A stretch of 64,000 nt of DNA from Oscillospiraceae bacterium (lineage in GTDB: Bacteria > Bacillota > Clostridia > Oscillospirales > Oscillospiraceae): NCBI GenBank assembly GCA_020025575.1, contig JAHHRW010000003.1, positions 62,001 to 126,000 on the forward strand. Reading direction: 5' to 3'. A program made the translations under genes and the position numbers. The notes under the pieces are model-generated. The model searched no databases, had not been told where the DNA came from, and saw only the letters and a program-made list of their open reading frames with translations. Shown piece by piece: positions 28,381 to 36,398 of this stretch (its first letter is position 1; each line of letters begins with the position of its first letter).

Positions 28381-29124
28381 ATGTTGAAAAATAAAGTTGC
28401 AGTTGTAACAGGCGGTACCAGAGGCATCGGTCTTGCAATTGTGAAGGCATTTTTGGCTGAAGGGGCCTCTGTGGCATTATTCGGATCCAGAATGGAAACA
28501 GTAAACAAAGCGATTGATGAAATCAAGGCTGAAAATCCATCTGCTCCAGTTATTGGTCTTGCACCTGACCTTTCTGACTATACTTCTGTCGAAAAGGCTA
28601 TGATGGAAGTAAAAAATCACTATGGAAGAATTGATATTCTTGCCAATAACGCAGGTATTTCTGCTCGGGAATCCATCTATGAATATGATCCAGCTGCGTT
28701 CCAGAAAGTCATCGATCTGAACGTTAACTCGGTTTTCTATTGCGCTAAGGCTGTTGCCCCATTCATGAAGGAGCAAGGTGCAGGTTCTATCATTAACACG
28801 AGTTCCATGGTAAGCCTTTATGGTCAGCCTTCCGGCTGCGCCTACCCCGCTTCCAAGTATGCTGTTAACGGACTGACAAAGTCTCTTGCCCGTGAGCTGG
28901 GAAAGGACAACATCCGTGTTAACGCCGTTTTACCCGGTGTAACTCGTACGGACATGGTTGCTGCCTTGCCTAAGGAGATGGTTGACAGCATTGCTGCAAC
29001 AATTCCTCTGGGCAGAGTTGGCGAGCCCGAAGAAGTTGCTAATGCATTTGTATTCCTCGCCAGTGACAAAGCAAGCTATATCACCGGTGCTACCCTCTCA
29101 GTAGACGGTGCAACGCAGGTTTAA
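28381..29124 (+). CDS. Short-chain dehydrogenase/reductase (FabG/BaiA-like)
   Basis: 247-residue classical SDR: cofactor motif TGGTRGIG, NNAGIS, catalytic Ser in INTSSMVSLYG, and YPASK holding Tyr and Lys. The residue after the second strand (FGSR) suggests NADP or NAD use cannot be settled. GGTRGIGLA, GLAPDLSD and the overall length recall clostridial BaiA 3-alpha-hydroxysteroid dehydrogenases, but 3-oxoacyl-ACP reductase-like or other alcohol substrates are equally possible. Stands alone; AAAGGAG precedes the ATG at 28381. Confidence 0.8.
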   Translation: MLKNKVAVVTGGTRGIGLAIVKAFLAEGASVALFGSRMETVNKAIDEIKAENPSAPVIGLAPDLSDYTSVEKAMMEVKNHYGRIDILANNAGISARESIYEYDPAAFQKVIDLNVNSVFYCAKAVAPFMKEQGAGSIINTSSMVSLYGQPSGCAYPASKYAVNGLTKSLARELGKDNIRVNAVLPGVTRTDMVAALPKEMVDSIAATIPLGRVGEPEEVANAFVFLASDKASYITGATLSVDGATQV

Positions 29125-29142
29125 CCTCAAATTTTGCGCAAT

Positions 29143-29262
29143 CTAAAGAGTTCCATCTGGAAGTCTTTCCGATTTTTTATACTTATTTGTCATAAATAAA
29201 TCACGCAATCTTTGTAGTTTAACGGCAAACCTGTATCCCTTGCGTGTCATATCTAAGCGCAT
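29143..29262 (-). CDS. Possible 39-residue protein behind a repeat hairpin
   Basis: Minus-strand frame starting MRLDMTRKGYRFAVKLQRLR and ending ERLPDGTL, basic and soluble. Its ATG sits seven bases after the G-run of hairpin copy b, so initiation could be masked by that stem. It may be the truncated 5' end of a mobile-element gene. No function recognised. Confidence 0.3.
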   Translation of the reverse strand: MRLDMTRKGYRFAVKLQRLRDLFMTNKYKKSERLPDGTL

Positions 29263-29268
29263 AACAAC

Positions 29269-29309
29269 ACCCCCTGATGTAGGAATCCAATTATCCTACA
29301 TCAGGGGGT
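29269..29309 (-). repeat. Dispersed hairpin family, copy b
   Basis: Perfect 16-bp stem (arms 29269-29284, 29294-29309) with a 9-nt loop, closed by ACCCCC/GGGGGT. On the minus strand the G-run is followed seven bases later by the ATG at 29262. Confidence 0.8.
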
Positions 29310-29473
29310 ATTTTGTCTGTTGTCCGTTTTTGCTGGACCTGTTCATGATGTATGCGGGACAGCCTTTATTGTTTGGTCGTGAGCCACTCTGAAATGATTG
29401 TCATATCATAGCAACGTTTCATCTGTCACCATAGTCTTTCCATAACCACAGGTCATGGCGTTTCTTTATGCAA

Positions 29474-29507
29474 AAAGAGGCTATACAGAAACCTGTATAG
29501 CCTCTTA
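29474..29507 (-). terminator. Terminator of first tRNA-Leu
   Basis: AGAGGCTATACAG/CTGTATAGCCTCT stem with a T-run on the minus strand, directly after the tRNA. Confidence 0.92.
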
Positions 29508-29510
29508 TCG

Positions 29511-29598
29511 TGGTGCGCGAGGCGGGAGTCGAACCCGCATGCCCGGAATGAGCACTAGAACCTGAATCTAGCGAGTCTACCAATTCCACCACTCGCGC
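29511..29598 (-). tRNA. tRNA-Leu (anticodon CAG), copy 1
   Basis: Acceptor arms GCGCGAG/CTCGCGC, anticodon stem CTAGA/TCTAG around TTCAGGT, long variable arm, and an encoded CCA. Identical in sequence to the copy at 31877. A strong promoter lies upstream: TTGACA (29656-29661 on minus), 17-base spacer, TATTAT (29633-29638). Confidence 0.96.
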
Positions 29599-29729
29599 AT
29601 GTTGTCGCCGACTATTGCCTGACGACCGGTTTATAATAACATACAGCTCATAATTTGTCAACAAATATTTTATTGTTCTTTTAAAAGAAAATGTATGACA
29701 AATTGAACATACTTCTGCGGCATCATAAA

Positions 29730-29776
29730 TCCCCCATCTGTTAGAGCGTAAAGCATACTGTCTAACAAATGGGGGA
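29730..29776 (+). repeat. Dispersed hairpin family, copy c
   Basis: 16-bp stem with one mismatch (arms 29730-29745, 29761-29776), 15-nt loop, closed by TCCCCC/GGGGGA. An ATG (29781) follows five bases after the G-run; its short frame runs into the 3' end of the anti-sigma gene on the other strand. Confidence 0.78.
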
Positions 29777-29814
29777 ATTTATGCGCGTACAAGAAACCGT
29801 GTTTTTATCTTATT

Positions 29815-30984
29815 TTAGAATGCAGGTACGGTAATCACATATTGAATCATAGGGTCACTCCGAAGTGCAAGAATTTCTTCCTTCGTTCCAACGAAGGAGA
29901 ATCCACTGAGCTGCAATCCATTATCTTCCACATATTTTGCCGTATGATCAATGACTTCTTCGTAATTTGGATGAAGATTTCCCATCACCGCTGTGAACTC
30001 CGGATTTTCTTTGGTATAGGCGAGCAAGCTGAGAAAATGTGTTTTCTTTGCTTCCTCATCAAAACCCCAGCCATATTCTTCTACCAGATTGGGATATTTT
30101 TCTGCATCCCATACAAGAGATCCATATCCGGTAGATGTTGTATCCAGCGCAAAGCCGAAAGCTTGTCCCCAGGCAGGAAGTCCCGGAACCGGATCTGTGT
30201 ATACATGAAACCACAGTCCATTGGTTAATTTATGATCAACACACCACTGGTATAACCTTTCATAATTCGTAGGTTCACTCAAAGAGAAACAAGCAACATA
30301 TTGACGATTGTCTTCCAAGATTTTTTCAATTTGAGAGAAGGCAAGCTCCTTAAATACCGCTTTATCTTCGGATGTAATTGGCGCATCAAAAACCATATTA
30401 TCCCGATTGAAGGCATTGGGATCGTAGAGTGTCAGCTTATTCCGAACCAGCATGCCACCAATGCGATTCCCACTGTGATCCGGTGTATGGGTACTGGGGA
30501 ACACAAGGGCGTATTTTCCGTAACCCATCGGCTCTGCATAGGCACGGTTGCGGTATCCGCTGGGTAAAAACAGCTCTGTCCAGACTGACAGGTCCAGATT
30601 GATCCGGGGCTGTTCTACGGTCTCTTGCCCTAACACCCCTGAGATTGATTCATTTGGATTGTAGTAAAAGTGATTGACCACCTGGGGTAAGACGAAGATA
30701 ATTACCAGAACAATTGACAATACACCAATTCCAACGGTGATCCCCAACTTGAGAAAGGTATGATGGATTGATTTACGAATCTGGAGCATAATCCGGTCTC
30801 CTTGCTCCTGATTTTTTTCAGATTCCAACGATTCAGGCACGCCGTCTGGGCGAAGCGAATCCATGGCATCAAACAGGTAATCCCCGATTGCCTCCTGTTT
30901 TTCAATCTCCGATTCCACCTCTTTGCGGGTCTGGGCATCTAACTGGCCAGTTTGATAAAGATTTAGTAATTCACGATAGGTCAT
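29815..30984 (-). CDS. Membrane anti-sigma factor (Sigma_reg N- and C-terminal domains)
   Basis: 389 residues: an N-terminal cytosolic region (MTYRELLNLYQTGQLDAQ), one membrane segment near residue 85-110 (GITVGIGVLSIVLVIIFVLP) and a large outer domain like the Sigma_reg_C family of Bacillus anti-sigma proteins. It should hold the partner sigma factor inactive until a surface signal. Its start overlaps the sigma gene by about 14 bases; the ATG at 30984 has the better spacing from GGAGGAG than the ATG at 30990. Confidence 0.82.
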   Translation of the reverse strand: MTYRELLNLYQTGQLDAQTRKEVESEIEKQEAIGDYLFDAMDSLRPDGVPESLESEKNQEQGDRIMLQIRKSIHHTFLKLGITVGIGVLSIVLVIIFVLPQVVNHFYYNPNESISGVLGQETVEQPRINLDLSVWTELFLPSGYRNRAYAEPMGYGKYALVFPSTHTPDHSGNRIGGMLVRNKLTLYDPNAFNRDNMVFDAPITSEDKAVFKELAFSQIEKILEDNRQYVACFSLSEPTNYERLYQWCVDHKLTNGLWFHVYTDPVPGLPAWGQAFGFALDTTSTGYGSLVWDAEKYPNLVEEYGWGFDEEAKKTHFLSLLAYTKENPEFTAVMGNLHPNYEEVIDHTAKYVEDNGLQLSGFSFVGTKEEILALRSDPMIQYVITVPAF

Positions 30985-31474
30985 ATCCATTCTCCTCCAT
31001 CCATAATCGAATTTCCCGTCTGGCTCGCAGTGCCAGCACCCGGACATGATTTGGTTTCAAATCTAATATTTTTGCGATTTCCTTTTGACTTAGTCCACTA
31101 AAATACTGAAGTTCCAAAACTTCTCGCTTTCGATCCTCTAATTTAGATAACGCCTGATAAAGCGACCTGTTCCGTTCATCAGAAAGAAGGTTTTCTAAGG
31201 GGTCTTTGTTGGAAATGTCTTTTATCATTTCAATATCCTGATCTGTTACGAAGTGTTTGTCTTCTTTTAATGTATCAAAGTAAAGATTGCGTGCTACTAT
31301 ATATAGCCAGGCACGAACATTGTCATTAGAATCCGGCAGGGAGAGGAAAGCCTTTAGAAACGTCTCTTGCAGCAGGTCCTCTGTTCGTTCGGTGCTTTTA
31401 CACATAGAAAAAAGATACAAATACAGCTCTTTATAGTATCGATGATAAAATTGGTCTATCGCATCCGGTTGCAC
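30971..31474 (-). CDS. ECF sigma factor
   Basis: 167-residue sigma-70 family protein with region 2 (QEDLLQETFLKAFLSL-like segment, then RAWLYIVARNLYFD) and region 4 (LQYFSGLSQKEIAKIL plus a helix-turn-helix). Directs RNA polymerase to a small regulon. It forms a two-gene operon with the anti-sigma gene, and an ECF-type promoter lies upstream, suggesting positive autoregulation. Confidence 0.92.
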   Translation of the reverse strand: MQPDAIDQFYHRYYKELYLYLFSMCKSTERTEDLLQETFLKAFLSLPDSNDNVRAWLYIVARNLYFDTLKEDKHFVTDQDIEMIKDISNKDPLENLLSDERNRSLYQALSKLEDRKREVLELQYFSGLSQKEIAKILDLKPNHVRVLALRARREIRLWMEENGYDLS

Positions 31475-31500
31475 TGGCTCACACCTCCTTGCCTGTTCCT

Positions 31501-31532
31501 CTATATAACGATATCCATGGTAAAATGTTACA
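31501..31532 (-). promoter_or_regulatory. ECF-type promoter of the sigma/anti-sigma operon
   Basis: On the minus strand TGTAACATTTT is followed, 16 bases after AAC, by CGTTATA. This fits the AAC...CGT pattern of ECF promoters and resembles the one at 36669. Confidence 0.55.
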
Positions 31533-31664
31533 GTGGATATAAACGAATCCTGATAATCATTTCACTTTCCATGTAATATCAGGTTCCATAAAGAATCGAA
31601 ACGAGCTGGATTGGGTTGTTGTTTTTGTGTAGAGATATGTCCGGTACTCCCTTTGGCTTAAAAT

Positions 31665-31711
31665 CACCCCACCTGTTGGACCGAGTATCATGCTATCCAA
31701 CAGGTGGGGTG
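31665..31711 (+). repeat. Dispersed hairpin family, copy d
   Basis: Perfect 16-bp stem (arms 31665-31680, 31696-31711) with a 15-nt loop, closed by CACCCC/GGGGTG. The two arms differ from the other copies at matched positions, so pairing is kept. No ATG follows at the usual distance. Confidence 0.78.
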
Positions 31712-31807
31712 CAGTTCATTTCTAAAACGCCGAAACATGTGGGTTCATATCCCACCAGCTGGCAGGAAATGCTCTATGGAATCTTTGGAATTGGAGCTTA
31801 TTTTAGC

Positions 31808-31873
31808 ATAAAAAAATCCGAAACACCTTGATGCTCTAAGGCTTTTCGCCTTGACATCAAATGTGTTTCGGTA
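31808..31873 (-). terminator. Terminator of second tRNA-Leu
   Basis: Outer stem CCGAAACAC/GTGTTTCGG with an inner AAGGC/GCCTT stem, followed by a T-run on the minus strand. Confidence 0.88.
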
Positions 31874-31876
31874 TTT

Positions 31877-31964
31877 TGGTGCGCGAGGCGGGAGTCGAAC
31901 CCGCATGCCCGGAATGAGCACTAGAACCTGAATCTAGCGAGTCTACCAATTCCACCACTCGCGC
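31877..31964 (-). tRNA. tRNA-Leu (anticodon CAG), copy 2
   Basis: Same mature sequence as copy 1 at 29511, with encoded CCA. Promoter: TTGACA (32019-32024 on minus), 17-base spacer, TAATAT (31996-32001). The 5' flanks of both copies are also similar, indicating a duplication longer than the tRNA itself. Confidence 0.96.
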
Positions 31965-32122
31965 ATATTGCTCTCAGTCGCCCGATTGCCTGAATATATT
32001 ACCATGCAAACAATCATTTGTCAACACTTATTTTCAAATTTTTACATCTATTTGATTACACTTTCATTTTCTTTGATCTTCTGCTATACTTATCTCAAAT
32101 AATCTCTATTAGGAGGAGCAAT

Positions 32123-34069
32123 ATGGAATTTCTCCCGATTTGTAAACAGGATATGATTGATCGTGGTTGGGAGCAATGCGATTTTGTATATGTCATTGGC
32201 GATGCATATGTAGACCACCATTCTTTCGGTCACGCGATTATCAGCCGTGTGCTGGAGCACGCTGGATACAATGTCGGTATCATCTCTCAGCCCAACTGGA
32301 AAGACCCAGAATCCATTAACATTTACGGAAGGCCCCGCCTTGGTTTTCTGGTTTCCGGTGGCAACATGGACTCCATGGTCAACCACTACTCCGTCACAAA
32401 GCATCGTCGCAAGACCGATGCATACACGCCCGGTGGCGTGATGGGAAAACGCCCTGACTATGCCACAATTGTGTATTGTAATCTGATTCGTCAGACCTAT
32501 CGGGATGTCCCCATCATCATCGGCGGCATCGAGGCAAGCCTTCGTCGTCTGGCCCACTATGATTACTGGTCCGAATCCATGAAACGTTCCATTCTTCTGG
32601 ATTCTCAGGCCGATTTGCTTTTGTATGGCATGGGCGAGCGGAGCATCGTCGAAGTTGCCGAGGCCCTAAATTCAGGAATGAATATTCGGGATATCACCTA
32701 TATTGACGGAACTGTATTTCGCATGGATGAACTGGATGACAGTCTACCAACGATTACACTTCCCGCTTTTGATGCGCTGAAAGCCAATAAACGCAAATAT
32801 GCAGAAAGCTTCAAAGTCCAGTACGATAACTGTGACCCCTTTACAGCCAAGCGACTGGCAGAGCCATATGGCAAACAATATGTGGTACAGAATCCGCCGC
32901 AGAAACCTCTGACCACAGAGGAAATGGATCGCGTCTATTCCCTGCCTTACTGCCGCACCTATCACCCCAGCTACAAAAAGGCGGGCGGGGTTCCTGCAAT
33001 TGAAGAGGTCAAATTCAGTCTGGTCAGCAACCGTGGATGCTTTGGCGCCTGTTCTTTCTGCGCACTCACTTTCCACCAGGGGCGCATCATTCAGACTCGA
33101 TCCCACGAATCTATTTTGGATGAGGCAGAGAAAATCATTGCCGAGCCGGATTTCAAAGGATACATTCATGACGTGGGTGGTCCCACCGCCAATTTCCGTT
33201 ATCCCGCCTGCGAAAAGCAGTTGACCAAAGGCGCATGTCCCCATCGCCAGTGCCTGTATCCCACCCCTTGTAAAAACATGCGGGCAGACCATTCTGATTA
33301 TATTTCACTTCTGCGCAAACTGCGAAAGCTGCCCGGTGTCAAGAAAGTCTTTGTCCGCAGCGGTATCCGGTTCGACTATTTGCTGGCAGATCACAAGGAC
33401 ACCTTTTTCCGGGAACTGGTTCAGTATCACATTTCCGGCCAGCTAAAGGTTGCCCCAGAGCATGTTTCTGATGCCGTTCTATCTAAAATGGGAAAACCCA
33501 GAAATGCGGTTTACAACAAGTTTGTGGACAAGTATTACGCCCTAAATAAGCAGTACGGTATGAATCAATATCTGGTTCCCTATCTCATGTCCAGTCATCC
33601 GGGTTCCACCATGAAAGAAGCAGTGGAACTGGCAGAGTACACCCGTGACATGGGTTACATGCCGGAACAGGTGCAGGACTTCTATCCTACCCCCTCTACC
33701 CTCTCCACCGTTATGTACTACACTGGTCTTGACCCCAGAACGATGGAAAAGGTTTATGTTCCTACTGACCCTCATGAGAAGGCTATGCAGCGTGCACTCA
33801 TTCAGTACCGAAACCCCAAAAATTATTACCTGGTTCGGGAGGCGCTTATCAAGGCCCATCGTGAGGATCTAATCGGCACCGGCCCCAAATGCCTGATTCG
33901 AGCCGTGGCCCCCAAGCCCGGTGGCTACACCAATTCCCCGCCCCCTAGAAAAAGCAGCACCAAACCAAAAGCAAAGGTTTCTGCCCGAAATACTCCGCTT
34001 TCCCGTTCAAAATCCAACGTGAAACCATCTCGTGCCTCTGGGAAAGGAAAATCCACCAAACGAAGATAA
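32123..34069 (+). CDS. YgiQ-family radical SAM protein
   Basis: 648-residue YgiQ/UPF0313 protein: an N-terminal cobalamin-binding-like region, then a radical SAM core with CFGACSFC (CX3CX2C) near residue 310 and a C-terminal family domain. The last 60 residues are rich in Lys, Ser, Pro and Arg and probably disordered. Function not established. AGGAGGAG fits the ATG at 32123; the longer frame from 32018 crosses the tRNA promoter. Confidence 0.88.
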   Translation: MEFLPICKQDMIDRGWEQCDFVYVIGDAYVDHHSFGHAIISRVLEHAGYNVGIISQPNWKDPESINIYGRPRLGFLVSGGNMDSMVNHYSVTKHRRKTDAYTPGGVMGKRPDYATIVYCNLIRQTYRDVPIIIGGIEASLRRLAHYDYWSESMKRSILLDSQADLLLYGMGERSIVEVAEALNSGMNIRDITYIDGTVFRMDELDDSLPTITLPAFDALKANKRKYAESFKVQYDNCDPFTAKRLAEPYGKQYVVQNPPQKPLTTEEMDRVYSLPYCRTYHPSYKKAGGVPAIEEVKFSLVSNRGCFGACSFCALTFHQGRIIQTRSHESILDEAEKIIAEPDFKGYIHDVGGPTANFRYPACEKQLTKGACPHRQCLYPTPCKNMRADHSDYISLLRKLRKLPGVKKVFVRSGIRFDYLLADHKDTFFRELVQYHISGQLKVAPEHVSDAVLSKMGKPRNAVYNKFVDKYYALNKQYGMNQYLVPYLMSSHPGSTMKEAVELAEYTRDMGYMPEQVQDFYPTPSTLSTVMYYTGLDPRTMEKVYVPTDPHEKAMQRALIQYRNPKNYYLVREALIKAHREDLIGTGPKCLIRAVAPKPGGYTNSPPPRKSSTKPKAKVSARNTPLSRSKSNVKPSRASGKGKSTKRR

Positions 34070-34376
34070 CTAACATGATATATTCCCCCTAAAGTAGACC
34101 ATGGAACTAACTAAAATCTACGATAGGGGGAATTTCTATGCCAAAACAAACCATACTATAAAAAATATCCAGATGGAAAAGGTTCTATAGTTAGTCTGCC
34201 CACATCACATCAACGGAGCAAAAACATATGTTAATCACGGGCAGACAAACATGTCAGAAGGACAAAACAGATCTTATAAACCGAAAAATAAAAATTTTTG
34301 CAGATTTTCAAAAATAATACTTGCATTTTATAAAATGGTGTGATATCATGTTAAAGCTGTCAAGTGAATAGCGTAT
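34070..34376. promoter_or_regulatory. Intergenic region with tRNA-Pro promoter
   Basis: After hairpin copy e lies about 180 bases of AT-rich DNA without a supported gene. The tRNA-Pro promoter is TTGCAT (34321-34326), 17-base spacer, TATCAT (34344-34349). Confidence 0.65.
34083..34132 (+). repeat. Dispersed hairpin family, copy e
   Basis: 16-bp stem with two mismatches (arms 34083-34098, 34117-34132) and an 18-nt loop, closed by TTCCCCC/GGGGGAA. An ATG (34138) follows seven bases after the G-run and opens a frame that stops after seven codons (MPKQTIL). Confidence 0.75.
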
Positions 34377-34453
34377 CCGGGTGTGGCGAAGTTTGGTATC
34401 GCGCTTGAATGGGGTTCAAGAGGCCGCTGGTTCGAATCCAGTCACTCGGACCA
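34377..34453 (+). tRNA. tRNA-Pro (anticodon GGG)
   Basis: Acceptor arms CCGGGTG/CACTCGG (one G-T pair), anticodon stem CTTGA/TCAAG around ATGGGGT, T-loop GGTTCGAATCC and encoded CCA. Its 3' end and terminator are repeated twice downstream (34953 and 36399). Confidence 0.93.
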
Positions 34454-34454
34454 A

Positions 34455-34484
34455 GGGAGTATCCTTATGGGATGCTCCCTTTTA
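34455..34484 (+). terminator. Terminator of tRNA-Pro
   Basis: GGGAGTATCC/GGGATGCTCCC stem and T-rich tail. Near-identical copies stand at 35021 and 36469. Confidence 0.9.
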
Positions 34485-34560
34485 TTTTTATTTGCATTAT
34501 TAGCAGACTATGATATACTGTTAAATAGTAACAAACTTTTGTTAAAAGGAGTGATTTATT

Positions 34561-34935
34561 ATGTGGCCAAGAGATAAATATACAGGTCCCGGTGGCGGAA
34601 TTTATACCGGACCAGGTGGTGGTATGTACACAGGTCCTGGGGGCGGTCTCTATACAGGGCCGGGCGGCGGACTCTATACGGGGCCGGGTGGCGGTCTCTA
34701 TACGGGGCCAGGCGGCGGACTCTATACGGGGCCGGGTGGCGGTCTCTATACAGGACCAGGCGGCGGACTCTATACGGGGCCGGGTGGTGGACTCTACACA
34801 GGTCCAGGTGGTGGACTTTATACCGGACCCACTCCTTATATGAGTAATGTTCCACCGTGGCCGGTGTTTGTAGAAGAGCTAGAAAAGCGTGGGCTATTCC
34901 AATATGCCAAGCTTATACGGCAGTATCATTTATAA
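34561..34935 (+). CDS. Small protein of ten tandem YTGPGGGL repeats
   Basis: 124 residues: MWPRDK, ten 8-residue repeats (YTGPGGG plus I, M or L), a partial repeat, and a unique C-terminal domain of about 34 residues (PPWPVFVEELEKRGLFQYAK then LIRQYHL) that looks helical. No signal peptide or membrane segment. The 24-base coding repeats alternate at silent sites in 48-base pairs, showing recent expansion by doubling. AAAAGGAG precedes the ATG. The repeats could form a regular beta or polyglycine-like fold; no function is known to me. Confidence 0.8.
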   Translation: MWPRDKYTGPGGGIYTGPGGGMYTGPGGGLYTGPGGGLYTGPGGGLYTGPGGGLYTGPGGGLYTGPGGGLYTGPGGGLYTGPGGGLYTGPTPYMSNVPPWPVFVEELEKRGLFQYAKLIRQYHL

Positions 34936-34952
34936 GTTTGTTTTTAACATAG

Positions 34953-35056
34953 CTTGCTGACTGTCTATAAACCATCGATATAACTAGATTTTTTAGAATC
35001 CTATAATTACACTCGGACCAAGGGAGTATCCTTATGGGATGCTCCCTTTTTGTTTT
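34953..35056 (+). repeat. tRNA-Pro 3'-end repeat, copy 1
   Basis: About 104 bases, roughly 90% identical to 36399-36503. It ends with CACTCGGACCA-like sequence (ACACTCGGACCA) followed by the tRNA-Pro terminator. Its middle (TTAGAATCC) matches the tRNA T-arm weakly, so it looks like a decayed 3' half of tRNA-Pro. Confidence 0.85.
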
Positions 35057-35470
35057 GCATCTACTCATTTGGGATATTTTAATATTTAAGGTTAACTCTA
35101 TTCAACCTTTGTGTAAAATAGATATTGGTCAACAAAATGTAGTCCACGGATAATCCGTATAAAAAAGCAGCAAAGGAGAAAAAGGGATGAAATACCCTGC
35201 AAAAAAGTAGACAGTGACCTATTTGTATGAGTCGATACGCGCTGTATGAGTAACTTTATTCTATGAAAGGTCAATTTGATATTGCAATTGACGAATGAAT
35301 CAGTTTATAATAAGTGTGCTAAAAAAAGTGGCCGTACAAACCATAATAACGTATTAGCAGAGTCAGAGCTGATGGATACTCACCTGGAAGTTTCAGCCTT
35401 TCGTATTCCGCTGGCGGTTGGTATTTCGCCTGCAAAGGCTCTGGGATATACCAGATAAAGGAGAATTATT
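35057..35470. other. Non-coding stretch before the leucine-rich-repeat lipoprotein
   Basis: AT-rich. It holds a 7-codon frame with a good ribosome site (AAAGGAG, then MKYPAKK, near 35187) and a 60-codon frame ending at 35458 without recognisable features. I see no convincing gene. Confidence 0.4.
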
Positions 35471-36340
35471 ATGAAAAATTTAATCAAACTATTAAGTGCA
35501 ACAATGGCCGTAGCTATGCTCTTTTCCTTTGCTGGCTGTGGTAAGAACAACAATGGTGGAAATAATGGCTCCAATGAAAGCATGAACGGAACCGCCAATG
35601 AAAGTTCTGCGAACAAGGGATCCGCTTCAGAAGATTATTTTGAATGGAGCGGCAACATGATTGTCGGCTTAACAGATAGTGGCGCAAAACAGACTTCTAT
35701 TGTGATTCCTGCGAGATGCGAGGGATTTGAGGCTTTGATTTTTACCGAAAAGGAAAACAGTATTGCCTCCGTTTCTTTTGAAAGTGATAAGAATATTGAG
35801 TTGAATGGTGTTTTTAAACGTGCAGACAAATTAACTTCTATTACACTTCCTGCAGAACTTGAAGAGATTGGCACTGCTGAGTTTTGGTATTGTACTGCGC
35901 TGAAGGAAATCAATATTCCCGCTACGATTACTAATATTGCACCTTGTGCATTTCAATGTGATACAGCGCTGGAAACTGTAACATTTGCGGGAAACCCAAC
36001 AACAATTGGTGACAGAGCATTTGAGGATTGCTCTGCTTTAAAAAGTGTTGTAATCCCTAATTCTGTTACATTGATTGGTGAGCGAGCCTTCTATGAGTGC
36101 ACAGCACTTGAGTCCATTGCGCTGCCTGCCTCTCTTACTGAAGTCAAAGGCTTTGCTTTCGGTAACAGCGGATTGCAGACCATTACTGTTCCTGAGTCAG
36201 TCCAGATTTCTAATTATGATGTAACAGCCTTCGCTCAGAAGGACCATGGTATTGCAGTAAACGTGGTGGAAGGATCTTGGATGGATCAGAATTTCGACTC
36301 TATTTTCGAGGGTGCCTTTACAAAAAATTACAGCAAATAA
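35471..36340 (+). CDS. Surface lipoprotein with BspA-type leucine-rich repeats
   Basis: 289 residues: a lipoprotein signal peptide with lipobox FAGC at residue 23, an Asn/Gly/Ser-rich spacer, then four or five LRR_5 repeats (pattern ..L..I.IP..VT.IG..AF..C..LE.V). Such repeats mediate adhesion or protein binding at the cell surface. AAAGGAG precedes the ATG. It is the cargo between the two tRNA-Pro 3'-end repeats at 34953 and 36399. Confidence 0.85.
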   Translation: MKNLIKLLSATMAVAMLFSFAGCGKNNNGGNNGSNESMNGTANESSANKGSASEDYFEWSGNMIVGLTDSGAKQTSIVIPARCEGFEALIFTEKENSIASVSFESDKNIELNGVFKRADKLTSITLPAELEEIGTAEFWYCTALKEINIPATITNIAPCAFQCDTALETVTFAGNPTTIGDRAFEDCSALKSVVIPNSVTLIGERAFYECTALESIALPASLTEVKGFAFGNSGLQTITVPESVQISNYDVTAFAQKDHGIAVNVVEGSWMDQNFDSIFEGAFTKNYSK

Positions 36341-36398
36341 TACATGATGCAATCAACCAGAATCATATGATGTTGAATTATTACATAATATAAGTCCT

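Larger units (their letters stand above)
29125..29473. other. Intergenic region after the SDR gene
   Basis: Contains hairpin copy b and the short minus-strand frame at 29143-29262. No typical T-tailed terminator for the SDR gene was seen. From 29310 to 29470 there is no supported feature. Confidence 0.5.
31475..31807. other. Intergenic region between sigma operon and tRNA-Leu copy 2
   Basis: Holds the ECF-type promoter, hairpin copy d, and a T-arm-like stretch (GTGGGTTCATATCCCAC, 31738-31755) that may be a tRNA scrap. No protein gene is supported. Confidence 0.5.

Noticed and set aside
31738..31755. tRNA T-arm-like stretch GTGGGTTCATATCCCAC
   Set aside because: No acceptor or anticodon arms around it; too short to call a tRNA pseudogene.
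34580..34830. 24-base tandem repeats as a CRISPR or minisatellite
   Set aside because: Repeats are contiguous, in frame and encode YTGPGGGL with a ribosome site upstream; no spacers.
35276..35458. 60-codon frame before the LRR lipoprotein
   Set aside because: No ribosome site or domain; overlaps the likely leader of the lipoprotein gene.
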